A DNA stretch of 64,000 nt, from NCBI RefSeq assembly GCF_017639205.1, contig NZ_CP071139.1, positions 5,207,501-5,271,500 of the forward strand. The letters run 5' to 3'. Source of the stretch: Streptomyces nojiriensis (GTDB lineage: Bacteria > Actinomycetota > Actinomycetes > Streptomycetales > Streptomycetaceae). Below, piece after piece: positions 43,897 through 53,368 of the stretch; positions within the stretch are counted from its first letter, which is position 1, and every line of letters starts with the position of its first letter. Position numbers and translations under genes: made by a program. The notes below the pieces were generated by a model. That model did not search any database, was not told the origin of the DNA, and saw nothing but the letters and a program-made list of their open reading frames with translations.

Positions 43897-45657
43897 TCAG
43901 AGCTTCTCGGGGGTCCGGATACCGAGGAGAGCCATGCCCTTCGTCAGCGTGCGGGCCGTCAGGTCGCACAGGAACAGCCGGTTCTCGACCTGCTCCGGGG
44001 TGTCGGCCTTGAGCACCGGGCACTCCGCGTAGAACGTCGTGTACAGCGACGCCAGCTGGTAGAGGTACGCCGCCACCTTGTGCGGGGCGTGCTCCGCGGC
44101 CGCCTCGGCGATCAGCTCGCCGAAGTGGTCCAAGTGCAGGCCCAGCGCACGCTCGGCCGGCGTGAGGACCAGCTCCGGGTGGGCGGCGGGCCGAGCGTCC
44201 CCGGCCTTGCGCAGGATCGACTGGATACGGGCGTACGCGTACTGGAGGTACACGGAGGTGTCACCCGTCAGCGACACCATCTGGTCGAGGTCGAACTTGT
44301 AGTCACGGGCCGCCGAAGTGGACAGGTCCGCGTACTTCACCGCGCCGATGCCGACCTGTGCCGCGCGCTCGGCGATCTCCGCCTCGGTGAGGTCCTGCGC
44401 CTTCTCGCGCACGACCGACGCGGCCCGGTCCACGGCCTCGTCCAGCAGGTCCACCAGTCGGACCGTCTCGCCCTCACGGGTCTTGAACGGCTTGCCGTCC
44501 TTGCCGAGCACCGTGCCGAAGGCCAGCTGCACGGCCTTGACCTCGTCGTTCAGCCAGCCCGCCCGGCGCGCCGTCTCGAAGACCATCTTGAAGTGCAGGG
44601 ACTGCCGCGCGTCGACCACGTAGATCAGCTCGGTCGCGCCCAGGTTGCCCACCCGGTCGCGGATCGCCGACAGGTCGGTCGCCGCGTAGCCGAAGCCGCC
44701 GTCCGACTTCTGCACGATCAGCGGGGTCGGGTTGCCGTCCTGGCCCTTGATGTCGTCGAAGAACACGCAGAGCGCGCCGTTCGAGCGGACGGCGACACCC
44801 GACTCCTCCAGCAGCTTGCAGGTCTCGACCAGCATGTCGTTGTAGCCGGACTCGCCGACCACGTCGGGGTCCTGGATGTCCATGTCCAGCTTGTTGAAGA
44901 CGGAGTAGAAGTAGATCTTCGACTCGTCGACGAACCGCTGCCACAGGTCGAGGGTCTGCGCGTCGCCGGCCTGGAGGTCGACCACCCGCGCCCGGGCCCG
45001 CGTCTTGAACTCCTCGTCGGAGTCGAAGAGCGCGCGCGAGGCCTTGTAGAGCCGGTTCAGGTTGGACATGGCCTCCTCGCCGGAGACCTCCTCGTCCGAC
45101 TTGTGGTCCAGCTCGTGCGGGTGCTCCAGCAGGTACTGGATGAGCATGCCGAACTGGGTGCCCCAGTCGCCGATGTGGTGGCGGCGGACCACCTTCTCGC
45201 CCGTGAACTCCAGGATCTCCACCATCGCCGCGCCGATCACGGCGGACCGCAGGTGCCCGACGTGCATCTCCTTGGCCACGTTCGGCTGCGCGTAGTCGAT
45301 CACCGTGGTGCCCGGGTTCGCCGCGAACGGGACGCCCAGACGGTCGTCACCGGCCCGCGCGGCCAGGGTCTCGACGATCGCCCGGTCGGTGATGGTGATG
45401 TTGAGGAAGCCGGGGCCGGAGACCTCGATCTCCTGGATCAGGTCACCGGTCGGGATGCCCTCGACCACGGTCGCCGCCAGCTCGCGCGGATTGGCCTTCG
45501 CCTTCTTCGCGAGCGCCAGGATGCCGTTGGCCTGGAAGTCGGCCCGGTCGCTTCGTCGCAGCAGCGGGTCCGCGCCACCGGCCTCCGGCAGGGCGGAGGC
45601 AAGGGCGTCCGCGACGCGCTGATTGACGGAAGAAGCGAGGGAAGGGACCGAGGCCAT
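43897..45657 (-). CDS. argS: arginine--tRNA ligase
   Basis: 586 aa class I synthetase. N-terminal Add-1 domain (1-110), HIGH-type motif MHVGHLRSA near 135, tRNA-binding C-terminal helices (DALR domain; YLYQLASLYTTFY, ENRLFLCDLTARTLTKGMALLGI). ArgRS lacks a canonical KMSKS, as here. ATG 45657 with AGGAA 10 nt upstream; a longer frame reaches 45711. It is divergent from lysS. Confidence 0.96.
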   Translation of the reverse strand: MASVPSLASSVNQRVADALASALPEAGGADPLLRRSDRADFQANGILALAKKAKANPRELAATVVEGIPTGDLIQEIEVSGPGFLNITITDRAIVETLAARAGDDRLGVPFAANPGTTVIDYAQPNVAKEMHVGHLRSAVIGAAMVEILEFTGEKVVRRHHIGDWGTQFGMLIQYLLEHPHELDHKSDEEVSGEEAMSNLNRLYKASRALFDSDEEFKTRARARVVDLQAGDAQTLDLWQRFVDESKIYFYSVFNKLDMDIQDPDVVGESGYNDMLVETCKLLEESGVAVRSNGALCVFFDDIKGQDGNPTPLIVQKSDGGFGYAATDLSAIRDRVGNLGATELIYVVDARQSLHFKMVFETARRAGWLNDEVKAVQLAFGTVLGKDGKPFKTREGETVRLVDLLDEAVDRAASVVREKAQDLTEAEIAERAAQVGIGAVKYADLSTSAARDYKFDLDQMVSLTGDTSVYLQYAYARIQSILRKAGDARPAAHPELVLTPAERALGLHLDHFGELIAEAAAEHAPHKVAAYLYQLASLYTTFYAECPVLKADTPEQVENRLFLCDLTARTLTKGMALLGIRTPEKL

Positions 45658-45826
45658 GAGCTGCCGTTCCTGTGAGGTCGTGCCGGTGAGTGCACTTGGT
45701 TGTTCCGACAAGAGCCGAGTATCCCACGCGGGGGCAAACCGTTTCCCGGTGGAAAAGCAACCTCTGAGCGACCCGTTCCGTCTGGGAGAATGGCTGAAGC
45801 CAGCATTCGAGATAGAAGGACGTGTC

Positions 45827-47554
45827 GTGGCTCAGAGCAGCACCGAGACCGACTGGGTCTCCCGTTTCGCGGACGAGGTCATCGCCGAGGCGGAGCGCCG
45901 AGCACCCGGCAAACCTGTCGTCGTCGCGTCCGGACTCTCCCCCTCCGGCCCCATCCACCTGGGCAACCTCCGCGAGGTCATGACCCCGCACCTGGTCGCG
46001 GACGAGATCCGCCGCCGGGGCATCGAGGTCCGCCACCTCATCTCCTGGGACGACTACGACCGGTACCGCAAGGTGCCCGCGGGCGTGCCCGGCATCGACG
46101 AGTCGTGGGCCCAGCACATCGGGCGCCCGCTCACCTCCGTGCCCGCCCCGGCCGGGTCCGCGTACCCGAACTGGGCCGAGCACTTCAAGGCCGCCTTCGT
46201 CGAGGCCATGGCCGAGATGGGCGTCGAGTACGACCCGATCAGCCAGACCGAGCAGTACACGAACGGCGTCTACCGCGAGCAGGTGCTGTTCGCGATGAAG
46301 CACCGCGGCGACATCGACGCGGTCCTCGACCAGTACCGCACCAAGCAGAAGCCGGGCGGCAAGAAGCCCCAGCAGAAGCAGGTCGACGAGGCCGAGCTGG
46401 AGGCCGCCGAGGGCTCCGGCGCCGCCGCCGAGGACGACGGCAGCACCGGCGAGGGCGGCTACTTCCCGTACAAGCCGTACTGCGGCCAGTGCGGCAAGGA
46501 CTTCACCAAGGTCACCTCGTACGACGACGAGACCACCGAGATGACCTACGTCTGCACCGAGGACGAGTTCACCGAGACGGTCAAGCTCAGCGAGTTCAAC
46601 CGCGGCAAGCTCGTCTGGAAGGTCGACTGGCCGATGCGCTGGGCCTACGAAGGCGTGATCTTCGAGCCCTCCGGCGTCGACCACTCCTCGCCCGGCTCCT
46701 CCTTCCAGGTCGGCGGCCAGATCGTGCACATCTTCGGCGGCGAGCAGCCGATCGGACCGATGTACGCGTTCGTCGGCATCAGCGGCATGGCGAAGATGTC
46801 CTCCAGCAAGGGCGGGGTCCCGACCCCGGCCGACGCGCTGAAGATCATGGAGCCGCAGCTGCTGCGCTGGCTCTACGCCCGCCGGCGCCCCAACCAGTCC
46901 TTCAAGATCGCCTTCGACCAGGAGATCCAGCGGCTCTACGACGAGTGGGACAAGCTGGAGGCCAAGGTCGCCGACGGCTCCGTGCTGCCCGCCGACGCCG
47001 CCGCGCACACCCGCGCCGTGCGCACCGCCGCCGCCGAGCTGCCGCGCACCCCGCGCCCGCTCCCGTACCGGACGCTCGCCTCCGTCGCCGACATCACCGC
47101 CGGCCACGACGAGCAGACCCTGCGCATCCTGACCGACCTCGACCCGACGCAGCCGCTCACCTCTCTCGACGAGGTACGGCCGCGCCTGGACCGCGCCGAG
47201 AACTGGATCACCACCCAGGTCCCGGCCGACCAGCGCACCCTCGTGCGCGAGGACGCCGACACCGAGCTGCTGTCGTCCCTGGACGACGAGGGCCGCGAGT
47301 CGCTGCGGCTGCTCCTGGAGGGCCTGGACTCGCACTGGTCCCTCGACGGGCTGACCACCCTCGTCTACGGCGTCCCGAAGGTCATGGCCGGCCTCGAACC
47401 CGACGCCAAGCCGACGCCGGAACTCAAGGTCGCGCAGCGCACCTTCTTCGCGCTGCTCTACCGGCTCCTCGTGACCCGGGAGACCGGACCGCGACTGCCC
47501 ACGCTGCTGCTGGCGGTGGGCGCCGACCGCGTGCGCAAGCTGCTCGCCGTCTGA
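45827..47554 (+). CDS. lysS: lysine--tRNA ligase, class I (archaeal type)
   Basis: 575 aa. HIGH-like GPIHLGNLREV near 41-51 and KMSSSKG near 324 mark a class I synthetase; the sequence fits the class I LysRS used by archaea and many Streptomyces in place of the common class II enzyme. An acidic, Gln/Lys-rich insert lies about 176-205, and CGQCGKDF... may be a zinc site. GTG 45827 follows AGAAGGA. The end has a 9-bp repeat giving three in-frame TGA codons. Confidence 0.95.
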   Translation: MAQSSTETDWVSRFADEVIAEAERRAPGKPVVVASGLSPSGPIHLGNLREVMTPHLVADEIRRRGIEVRHLISWDDYDRYRKVPAGVPGIDESWAQHIGRPLTSVPAPAGSAYPNWAEHFKAAFVEAMAEMGVEYDPISQTEQYTNGVYREQVLFAMKHRGDIDAVLDQYRTKQKPGGKKPQQKQVDEAELEAAEGSGAAAEDDGSTGEGGYFPYKPYCGQCGKDFTKVTSYDDETTEMTYVCTEDEFTETVKLSEFNRGKLVWKVDWPMRWAYEGVIFEPSGVDHSSPGSSFQVGGQIVHIFGGEQPIGPMYAFVGISGMAKMSSSKGGVPTPADALKIMEPQLLRWLYARRRPNQSFKIAFDQEIQRLYDEWDKLEAKVADGSVLPADAAAHTRAVRTAAAELPRTPRPLPYRTLASVADITAGHDEQTLRILTDLDPTQPLTSLDEVRPRLDRAENWITTQVPADQRTLVREDADTELLSSLDDEGRESLRLLLEGLDSHWSLDGLTTLVYGVPKVMAGLEPDAKPTPELKVAQRTFFALLYRLLVTRETGPRLPTLLLAVGADRVRKLLAV

Positions 47555-47572
47555 GCCGTCTGAGCCGTCTGA
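47546..47572 (+). repeat. 9-bp triple repeat at lysS stop
   Basis: Three copies of gccgtctga in frame give Ala-Val-stop three times in a row. The first TGA ends LysRS; the other two act as backup stops. Confidence 0.75.
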
Positions 47573-47599
47573 GCGGGCCGACCGGCCCGCCCGGAACGC

Positions 47600-47635
47600 G
47601 GAAGGGCCCGCACCCCTCGGGGTGCGGGCCCTTCC
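47600..47635. terminator. bidirectional terminator between lysS and DUF2637 gene
   Basis: Perfect 15-bp stem GGAAGGGCCCGCACC / complement with a 6-nt loop, between convergent genes. Confidence 0.85.
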
Positions 47636-47650
47636 CGCTGTCCGTGGCCG

Positions 47651-48991
47651 TCAGGCGATGTGCTCGGCCTCACGGTCCTTGTGGTAGCGCTGCTTGAACG
47701 CCGGGATCATCCGGCGCAGCAGCGAACCGCTGCGCGGGTGGGTCACGCCGTAACCGTCCGACAGGTGTATGTCGAGGGCCTCCGCCGACGGGTAGTCCTG
47801 CTTCTCGTCGACCAGCGCGCAGAACACCTTGTACGCCGCCTCGGCGAACTCGGCCTCGTCAGGGGTCTCGGGACCCTCGGCCGGGGCCTCCTCCTGGCGC
47901 GGAGCCGGGACGGTGAGCTCCTGCTCCTCGTCCGGGCCCATCGGCGGCAGGACCGGGGTCGGCTCCAGGCCCTCCACGTACTGGGGGTTGTAGCCGCCCT
48001 CGTACGCCGCCTGCGGCGCCAGCGGCGCGGCGAACCACGCGCTGTTGTGCGCCGCCGGCATGGCCGTCGGGTCCACCGCGAAGGGCGGCGGGGCGGGCTG
48101 GACGGCACCGGGAACACCCGCAGCGCCCGCAGCGCCCGCAGCACCGGGCGCGCCGGCCGGGTTCTGCACCGGCTGCATCTGCTGGGCGGCCTGCTGGGCC
48201 TGCTGGGCCTGCTGTGCGAGCTCGGGTGCGGCCGCCAGCGCCGGAGCCTGCTGCGCCTGCTGGACCTGCTGCGCCTGCTGCTCGACGGGGGGCAGCACCG
48301 CCGGCTCGATACCCGTCGCCGCCAGCGCCTCCGGCGTCGTCTCCGCGAGCGGCACACCGATCTTGGCCAGCTTCAGCGGCATCAGCGCCTCCACCGGAGC
48401 CTTCCGCCGCCACGAACGCCCGTACCGGGCCTGCAGCCGGGCCTGGTAGATCAGCCGGTCCTGCTCCATGCCGACCGCCTGCTCGTAGGAGCGCAGCTCC
48501 CACAGCTTCATCCGGCGCCACAGCTTGAAGGTCGGCACCGGCGACAGCAGCCACCGCGTGATCCGCACACCCTCCATGTGCCGGTCCGCGGTGATGTCCG
48601 CGATCCGGCCCACGGCGTGCCGGGCGGCCTCCACCGTCACCACGAACAGCATCGGGATCACGGCGTGCATCCCGACACCCAGCGGGTCCGGCCACGAGGC
48701 CGCACCGTTGAAGGCGATCGTCGCGGCCGTCAGCAGCCACGCCGTCTGGCGCAGCAGGGGGAAGGGGATCCGGAGCCACGTCAGCAGCAGGTCCAGCGCG
48801 AGCAGCACACAGATGCCCGCGTCGATGCCTATCGGGAACACCAGCGAGAAGCTGCCGAACCCCTTCTGCAGGGCGAGCGCACGCACCGCGGAATACGAGC
48901 CCGCGAACCCGATCCCGGCGATGACCACGGCTCCCGCGACCACCACGCCTATGAGTATCCGGTGCGTACGAGTCAGTTGCATCGCGGCCAC
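47651..48991 (-). CDS. DUF2637 membrane protein (Spd-like)
   Basis: 446 aa. Four hydrophobic segments in the first ~150 residues (RILIGVVVAGAVVIAGIGFAGSY; VFPIGIDAGICVLLALDLLL; and two more) form the DUF2637 domain known from Streptomyces plasmid-spread proteins and chromosomal homologues. A long Gln/Ala/Pro linker (about 240-400) leads to a C-terminal winged-helix-like domain (AAYKVFCALVDEKQDYPSAEALDIHLSDGYGVTHPRSGSLLRRMIPAFKQRYH). It may tie DNA to the membrane. GTG 48991 has GGGGAGGGG upstream. Confidence 0.85.
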   Translation of the reverse strand: MAAMQLTRTHRILIGVVVAGAVVIAGIGFAGSYSAVRALALQKGFGSFSLVFPIGIDAGICVLLALDLLLTWLRIPFPLLRQTAWLLTAATIAFNGAASWPDPLGVGMHAVIPMLFVVTVEAARHAVGRIADITADRHMEGVRITRWLLSPVPTFKLWRRMKLWELRSYEQAVGMEQDRLIYQARLQARYGRSWRRKAPVEALMPLKLAKIGVPLAETTPEALAATGIEPAVLPPVEQQAQQVQQAQQAPALAAAPELAQQAQQAQQAAQQMQPVQNPAGAPGAAGAAGAAGVPGAVQPAPPPFAVDPTAMPAAHNSAWFAAPLAPQAAYEGGYNPQYVEGLEPTPVLPPMGPDEEQELTVPAPRQEEAPAEGPETPDEAEFAEAAYKVFCALVDEKQDYPSAEALDIHLSDGYGVTHPRSGSLLRRMIPAFKQRYHKDREAEHIA

Positions 48992-49143
48992 CCGCGATCC
49001 CCTCCCCTTGTCGAGCACATACCGAGCGCAGCGTGCTGGTACTCGGTACTGGGTACTTACCGAGCCTTTACAGAGCTGCGGCAGGCACAGCGTACGGGTG
49101 ACTGGATGTCAGTGCCCCAGGAGGCCCCGACCCGCACCCGTCC

Positions 49144-49905
49144 CTACTGGGGCTGCGGGGACTGCGACTGCTCCGCCGGAGCCTTGTTGGCCGCGCCCAC
49201 CGAGGTCACCGTCTCCTTGGCCGCGTTGATCGCGTCCTGGAGCAGCTTCCCGTGGTCCGGCGCGCCGGCCCCCTCGTACGCGGCACCGTTGTAGTCGATC
49301 CGGATGACCACGTTCTGGGTGCGCGCCACGATCGAGGTGTTGAAGGAGTCGACGTCCTTCTTCACCTTGTAGATCACCGACGACGCCTGGTCGCCGATCC
49401 CGGCCACCGCCTCCGTCTTCGGGTCCTGCGCGCCCTCCTCGGTCTTCGCCGTCTCGACCTCCTTGTTGTACTGCTCCTCCGCGCGCTTGTTGGCGTCACC
49501 GAGGGTGGCGTGGGAGTCGTAGCGGAAGAAGGAGAGCGAGAGCCAGCGGTACTGCGAGCCCTTCAGGCCGTCCTCGTCCAGACCGTTCCAGGAGCAGCTG
49601 GCACGGGTGGCCAGGTCGTTCGACTTGGTAGCCGTCCCGTTCTTGTCCTTCGCCTCCGGGACGAGCGTGTCTATCGTCGCCGTCGCCAGCGCCTTGCAGG
49701 GGTCCGGGAGCGTGGCGAACGCCGCCTTCTCCAGAACCTTGGAGGACTTCGGGTTGGGCTTGGCCGACGAGGACGAACCGGACTTCTTCTCGCCGTTCGA
49801 GCTCGTGTCCTTGCCCGAGTCGGACGAACACCCGGCGACGGTGAGGATCACCGGGACGGCTGCGCAGGCGAGAACGCGGGTGAGGCGCGAGGCTGATCGG
49901 TGCAT
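49144..49905 (-). CDS. DUF3558-type lipoprotein (first of two)
   Basis: 253 aa. Lipobox VAGC near residue 26, Ser/Lys linker, then a DUF3558-like domain with Cys residues at DPCKAL and ASCSWNG (a likely disulfide) and a C-terminal QNVVIRIDYNG strand. Surface lipoprotein of unknown role. ATG 49905 after GAAGGA. A related lipoprotein gene lies just upstream. Confidence 0.82.
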   Translation of the reverse strand: MHRSASRLTRVLACAAVPVILTVAGCSSDSGKDTSSNGEKKSGSSSSAKPNPKSSKVLEKAAFATLPDPCKALATATIDTLVPEAKDKNGTATKSNDLATRASCSWNGLDEDGLKGSQYRWLSLSFFRYDSHATLGDANKRAEEQYNKEVETAKTEEGAQDPKTEAVAGIGDQASSVIYKVKKDVDSFNTSIVARTQNVVIRIDYNGAAYEGAGAPDHGKLLQDAINAAKETVTSVGAANKAPAEQSQSPQPQ

Positions 49906-50020
49906 GGTTCCTTCAGTACGTTTGTCGGTTGTTCTTCGGACGCGGGACCCGGGCAACGGTAGCCCGACCGGGTACCCGCCTGCTGTGCGCGCCATCACGC
50001 GAGAGTGCGGCGCGCACCGC

Positions 50021-50887
50021 TCATTCGCTGAAACGCTCGGCCAGGGCCTGCGCCAACTGCCGTGCCTTGTCCTGGGTTTCGGTGCTCGGCGGGACCGTGC
50101 CGGGCAGTGCGGGCTGCACGCTGTACTCGATGGTGACGATGACGTTCGAGGTGCGGAACACAATGCGCACGGTGCGGGACTGTGCGGCGCTGGCCCCGGC
50201 GGGGCTGAGCTTGTCCTCCAGGAAGGCGTCGCTGCCCAGGCCCTCCAGGACGCGTGAGCCGAGCTCGACCGGCGCCGACGGGCTCGCGGCCGGGGACGCC
50301 GGTGCTCCGGGGGCGGGGCCGCCGGGGGCGGGCGCGCTCTGGGGCGGGGCCGCCGGGTCGGGGGCGGCGGGGGTGGGGGCCGCCGGGGTGGGGCTCGCGG
50401 TCGGGCCGGGGAAGGGCAGCTTCGCGTCGGTGAGCCGGCGTACGTAGACCTGCTTGGCCTTGTCGTCGTCGCTGGTGGCGGTCCGGTCGTACGAGACCAC
50501 GCGCTCGAAGCCGACCGCCAGCAGCCGGGTCTCCTCGGGGCTCTGCCCGGTCCAGCGGCAGCCGACGTGCCGGTCGCCGTCGTACGAGGCGTCCGCGACA
50601 CCGGCGTACATCTGGTCCCGCTGCTCGGGGGTGAGGCTGTCCCCGGCCGGGAGCATGCCCTTGAGCTTCTTGCTGTCGGCGCCGGCCTTGCAGGGCGCGG
50701 GCAGACTGCGGTACTTCCCCGGTTGGGCGGGCGCGGCGGAGCTGCCGCCGGCCTTCGAGTCGCTGGTGCTTCCGCCGCTGCTCCCGCCGGTGCACCCGGT
50801 CAGACCGGCCGCCCCGGCGGCGAGCGCGGTGAGCATCGCGATGCCCGGCAGGACTCGCCCCCGTACCGCCTTGCGCTGCACGTCCAC
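50021..50887 (-). CDS. DUF3558-like lipoprotein (second of two)
   Basis: 288 aa. Lipobox LTGC near 32, then a domain with PAPCKAG and VGCRWTGQSPEE Cys pair, a Pro/Ala linker (about 163-208) and a VRIVFRTSNVIVTIEYSVQP strand pair. Same plan as the adjacent lipoprotein, so the two are tandem paralogues. GTG 50887 has AAGGGAG upstream. Confidence 0.8.
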   Translation of the reverse strand: MDVQRKAVRGRVLPGIAMLTALAAGAAGLTGCTGGSSGGSTSDSKAGGSSAAPAQPGKYRSLPAPCKAGADSKKLKGMLPAGDSLTPEQRDQMYAGVADASYDGDRHVGCRWTGQSPEETRLLAVGFERVVSYDRTATSDDDKAKQVYVRRLTDAKLPFPGPTASPTPAAPTPAAPDPAAPPQSAPAPGGPAPGAPASPAASPSAPVELGSRVLEGLGSDAFLEDKLSPAGASAAQSRTVRIVFRTSNVIVTIEYSVQPALPGTVPPSTETQDKARQLAQALAERFSE

Positions 50888-51072
50888 TGGCTCCCTTCGA
50901 CCGGCGGGCCCCCCGACGGTCAGGAAAATGCGTTGCCGCGACTTGGGCGCGGCTGGACACAATGTCTATCGCACACGCTGGTGCTGGCGCCGGTCCCCTG
51001 TCGTATTTGGGATCAAGAGCGAGGCTTTTGCGCATTCTGACTTTTCTGTGATTTTCGGGGGATTGGTTCCTT

Positions 51073-52266
51073 ATGTCGTATGTAGAGGTGTCCGGGGAGA
51101 AGATCCCGATCCGGATGTGGGCCGACCCGGCGTCGGTCGAGGACAGTGCGATGCAGCAGCTGCGCAACGTCGCCACCCTCCCCTGGATCAAGGGTCTGGC
51201 CGTCATGCCGGACGTCCACTACGGCAAGGGAGCCACCGTCGGCTCGGTGATCGCCATGAAGGACGCGGTCTGCCCGGCGGCGGTCGGCGTGGACATCGGC
51301 TGCGGAATGTCGGCGGTGAAGACGTCCCTGACGGCGAACGACCTGCCGGGGGACCTGTCGGGGCTGCGGTCGAAGATCGAGCGGGCGATTCCGGTGGGGG
51401 CGGGGATGCACCGGGAGGCGCTGGACCCGTCGCGGCTGTACGGGTTCTCGGTGGAGGGGTACGAGGGCCTCTGGAGCCGGTTCGACTACCTCGCTGATTC
51501 GGTCAAATTCCGTCATGAACGTGCCATGAAGCAGATTGGAACGCTCGGACAAGGCAACCACTTCATCGAATTTTGTCTCGATCAGTCAGATTCGGTCTGG
51601 TTGATGCTGCACTCCGGCTCCCGCGGCATCGGCAACCAGCTCGCGGCGCACCACATCGAGGTGGCCCGGGGGCTCGACCACAACCAGAACCTGGTCGACC
51701 GGGACCTGGCGGTCTTCCTCGCGGCCACGCCCGAGATGGCGGCGTACCGCAACGACCTCTTCTGGGCGCAGGAGTACGCGAAGTACAACCGCGCCGCGAT
51801 GATGAGCCTCTTCAAGGAGGTCGTCCGCAAGGAGTTCCGGAAGGCGAAGGTCTCCTTCGACCGCGAGATCAGCTGCCACCACAACTACGTGGCGGAGGAG
51901 CGGTACGACGGCATGGACCTGCTGGTCACGCGTAAGGGCGCGATCCGCGCCGGCAGCGGTGACTACGGGATCATCCCGGGCTCCATGGGCACGGGCTCGT
52001 ACATCGTGAAGGGGCTCGGCAACGAGAAGTCCTTCAACTCGGCCTCGCACGGCGCGGGCCGGAAGATGAGCCGGACGGCGGCGAAGAAGCGGTTCTCGGC
52101 ACGTGACCTCGCGGAGCAGACCAAGGGCGTGGAGTGCCGCAAGGACTCGGGCGTCGTGGACGAGATCCCGGGTGCGTACAAGTCCATCGAGCAGGTCATC
52201 GACCAGCAGACCGACCTGGTGCAGGTCGTGGCCAAGCTCAAGCAGGTCATCTGCGTCAAGGGCTGA
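51073..52266 (+). CDS. rtcB: RNA-splicing ligase RtcB
   Basis: 397 aa GTP/Mn2+-dependent ligase that joins 2',3'-cyclic phosphate to 5'-OH RNA ends. Metal-site segments VGVDIGCGMSAVKT, GTLGQGNHFIE and LHSGSRGIGN, and the guanylylated His326 in ASHGAGRKMSR are present. Used in tRNA repair or healing of ribotoxin damage. GGGGGA about 11 nt before ATG 51073. A LAGLIDADG-like gene converges on it. Confidence 0.95.
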   Translation: MSYVEVSGEKIPIRMWADPASVEDSAMQQLRNVATLPWIKGLAVMPDVHYGKGATVGSVIAMKDAVCPAAVGVDIGCGMSAVKTSLTANDLPGDLSGLRSKIERAIPVGAGMHREALDPSRLYGFSVEGYEGLWSRFDYLADSVKFRHERAMKQIGTLGQGNHFIEFCLDQSDSVWLMLHSGSRGIGNQLAAHHIEVARGLDHNQNLVDRDLAVFLAATPEMAAYRNDLFWAQEYAKYNRAAMMSLFKEVVRKEFRKAKVSFDREISCHHNYVAEERYDGMDLLVTRKGAIRAGSGDYGIIPGSMGTGSYIVKGLGNEKSFNSASHGAGRKMSRTAAKKRFSARDLAEQTKGVECRKDSGVVDEIPGAYKSIEQVIDQQTDLVQVVAKLKQVICVKG

Positions 52267-52290
52267 GGCCCGGGCGCGGATGTCGGGGGA

Positions 52291-52334
52291 ATGCGGGAGC
52301 CCGGACCGATGGAGATCGGTCCGGGCTCCCGCAT
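52291..52334. terminator. terminator between rtcB and LAGLIDADG gene
   Basis: Perfect 20-bp stem (begins ATGCGGGAGCCCGGACCGAT) with a GGAG loop, 24 nt after the rtcB stop and 8 nt before the convergent gene's stop. Confidence 0.9.
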
Positions 52335-52342
52335 GTCGCTAT

Positions 52343-53161
52343 CTATGCCTTGCCGGTGCGCAGGCGCCAGAGGCGCATGGAGCAGCTCTGCTCGGTGCGG
52401 TTGAGGGCGACTCCGGCTGCCGCGGGGTCGTCCAGCTGTAGAAGGGTCTCGTCGTCCTTCGGGGTCCAGCGCCGGCGGGGCGGAGCGACCCGCATGTCAG
52501 CCGGTCGGAGCCAGCCGCGAATTTCGGCTGCCTTGGCCTTCTTGCGCTCCAGGCCCAGGCAGCCGTCGTAGTACAGGTGTGCGGCCAGCTCCATCGCCGC
52601 TTCCTTCGTATAGAGGACGTTGTAGACCCCGTCCCGGGCATTGCGCTTGATGGTTCGCTGTGCGCCGGTGACCTTCCTGGCGAAGTGGCACAGGTATGCG
52701 CCCACTGCCGTGCTGGCGGTGGTGAGCGAGAGGAACGGATGGCCCTTGCCCGTGTAGCCGACGGATCCGTCGGCGTCGATGATCCCTCGAAGGTAGTCGC
52801 GGCGGGAGAACTCCACGCGGGGCGGCTTGATCGTCCTCGACTTGCGTCCGTAGGGCATTCCAAGCCTGTTGATCGTGCTCCGGGCTTCCAGGGAGCAGAG
52901 GCTCCACGTCGCGGAGGGGTGGGTCTCGGCGAAGTTCGTGCTCCTGACGCGCTCGGTGATGGAGCTGAAGTAGGGCGTGAGCTGCTGGAACTCGCGGAGG
53001 ATGTGGATGTCCCGTGCGTTGATCTCGGCGGTGAGCTTGCCCTTCTGTCCCGCGCCCTGGGCGAGGTGCCCGTCGGCCTGGAGAAAACCGAACATGTAGG
53101 CGTAGCGGGGGTCGGTGAGGTCCATGAAGCGCGCGGCGGCGCTAGGGTCCTGTTCAGCCAT
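52343..53161 (-). CDS. free-standing LAGLIDADG-type endonuclease with Myb/HTH-like tail
   Basis: 272 aa. Two LAGLIDADG motifs: YMFGFLQADGHLAQ near 22-35 and YLRGIIDADGSVGYTGKG near 129-146, each with the metal-binding Asp-Gly. The C-terminus (RRWTPKDDETLLQLD..., about 230-270) looks like a small Myb/SANT-type DNA-binding helix set. No intein splice junctions or intron are seen around it. It may be a mobile homing endonuclease or a domesticated regulator. ATG 53161 after AGGA. Confidence 0.78.
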   Translation of the reverse strand: MAEQDPSAAARFMDLTDPRYAYMFGFLQADGHLAQGAGQKGKLTAEINARDIHILREFQQLTPYFSSITERVRSTNFAETHPSATWSLCSLEARSTINRLGMPYGRKSRTIKPPRVEFSRRDYLRGIIDADGSVGYTGKGHPFLSLTTASTAVGAYLCHFARKVTGAQRTIKRNARDGVYNVLYTKEAAMELAAHLYYDGCLGLERKKAKAAEIRGWLRPADMRVAPPRRRWTPKDDETLLQLDDPAAAGVALNRTEQSCSMRLWRLRTGKA

Positions 53162-53368
53162 GGGGAAGGTCCTACTTCCTTGTTGGTGAGGCCCTCGGCC
53201 GGGACTGCCATCCCGGTCGGGGGCCGTTCGCGTTGTGGCTGAACTTAGGCACGGATTCCCGGCGGATCCGGCGGATTCCCCGAGGATCGCTCGAACGTGT
53301 GACGGAATTTCACATTGCATCGCGCACGTCCGGATGTGGGACGCCAACTTCCGCTTGGGGTAAGGGGG

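Noticed and set aside
52343..53161. LAGLIDADG protein as part of an intein
   Set aside because: No flanking extein sequence or splice-junction residues are present and it is on the opposite strand to rtcB.
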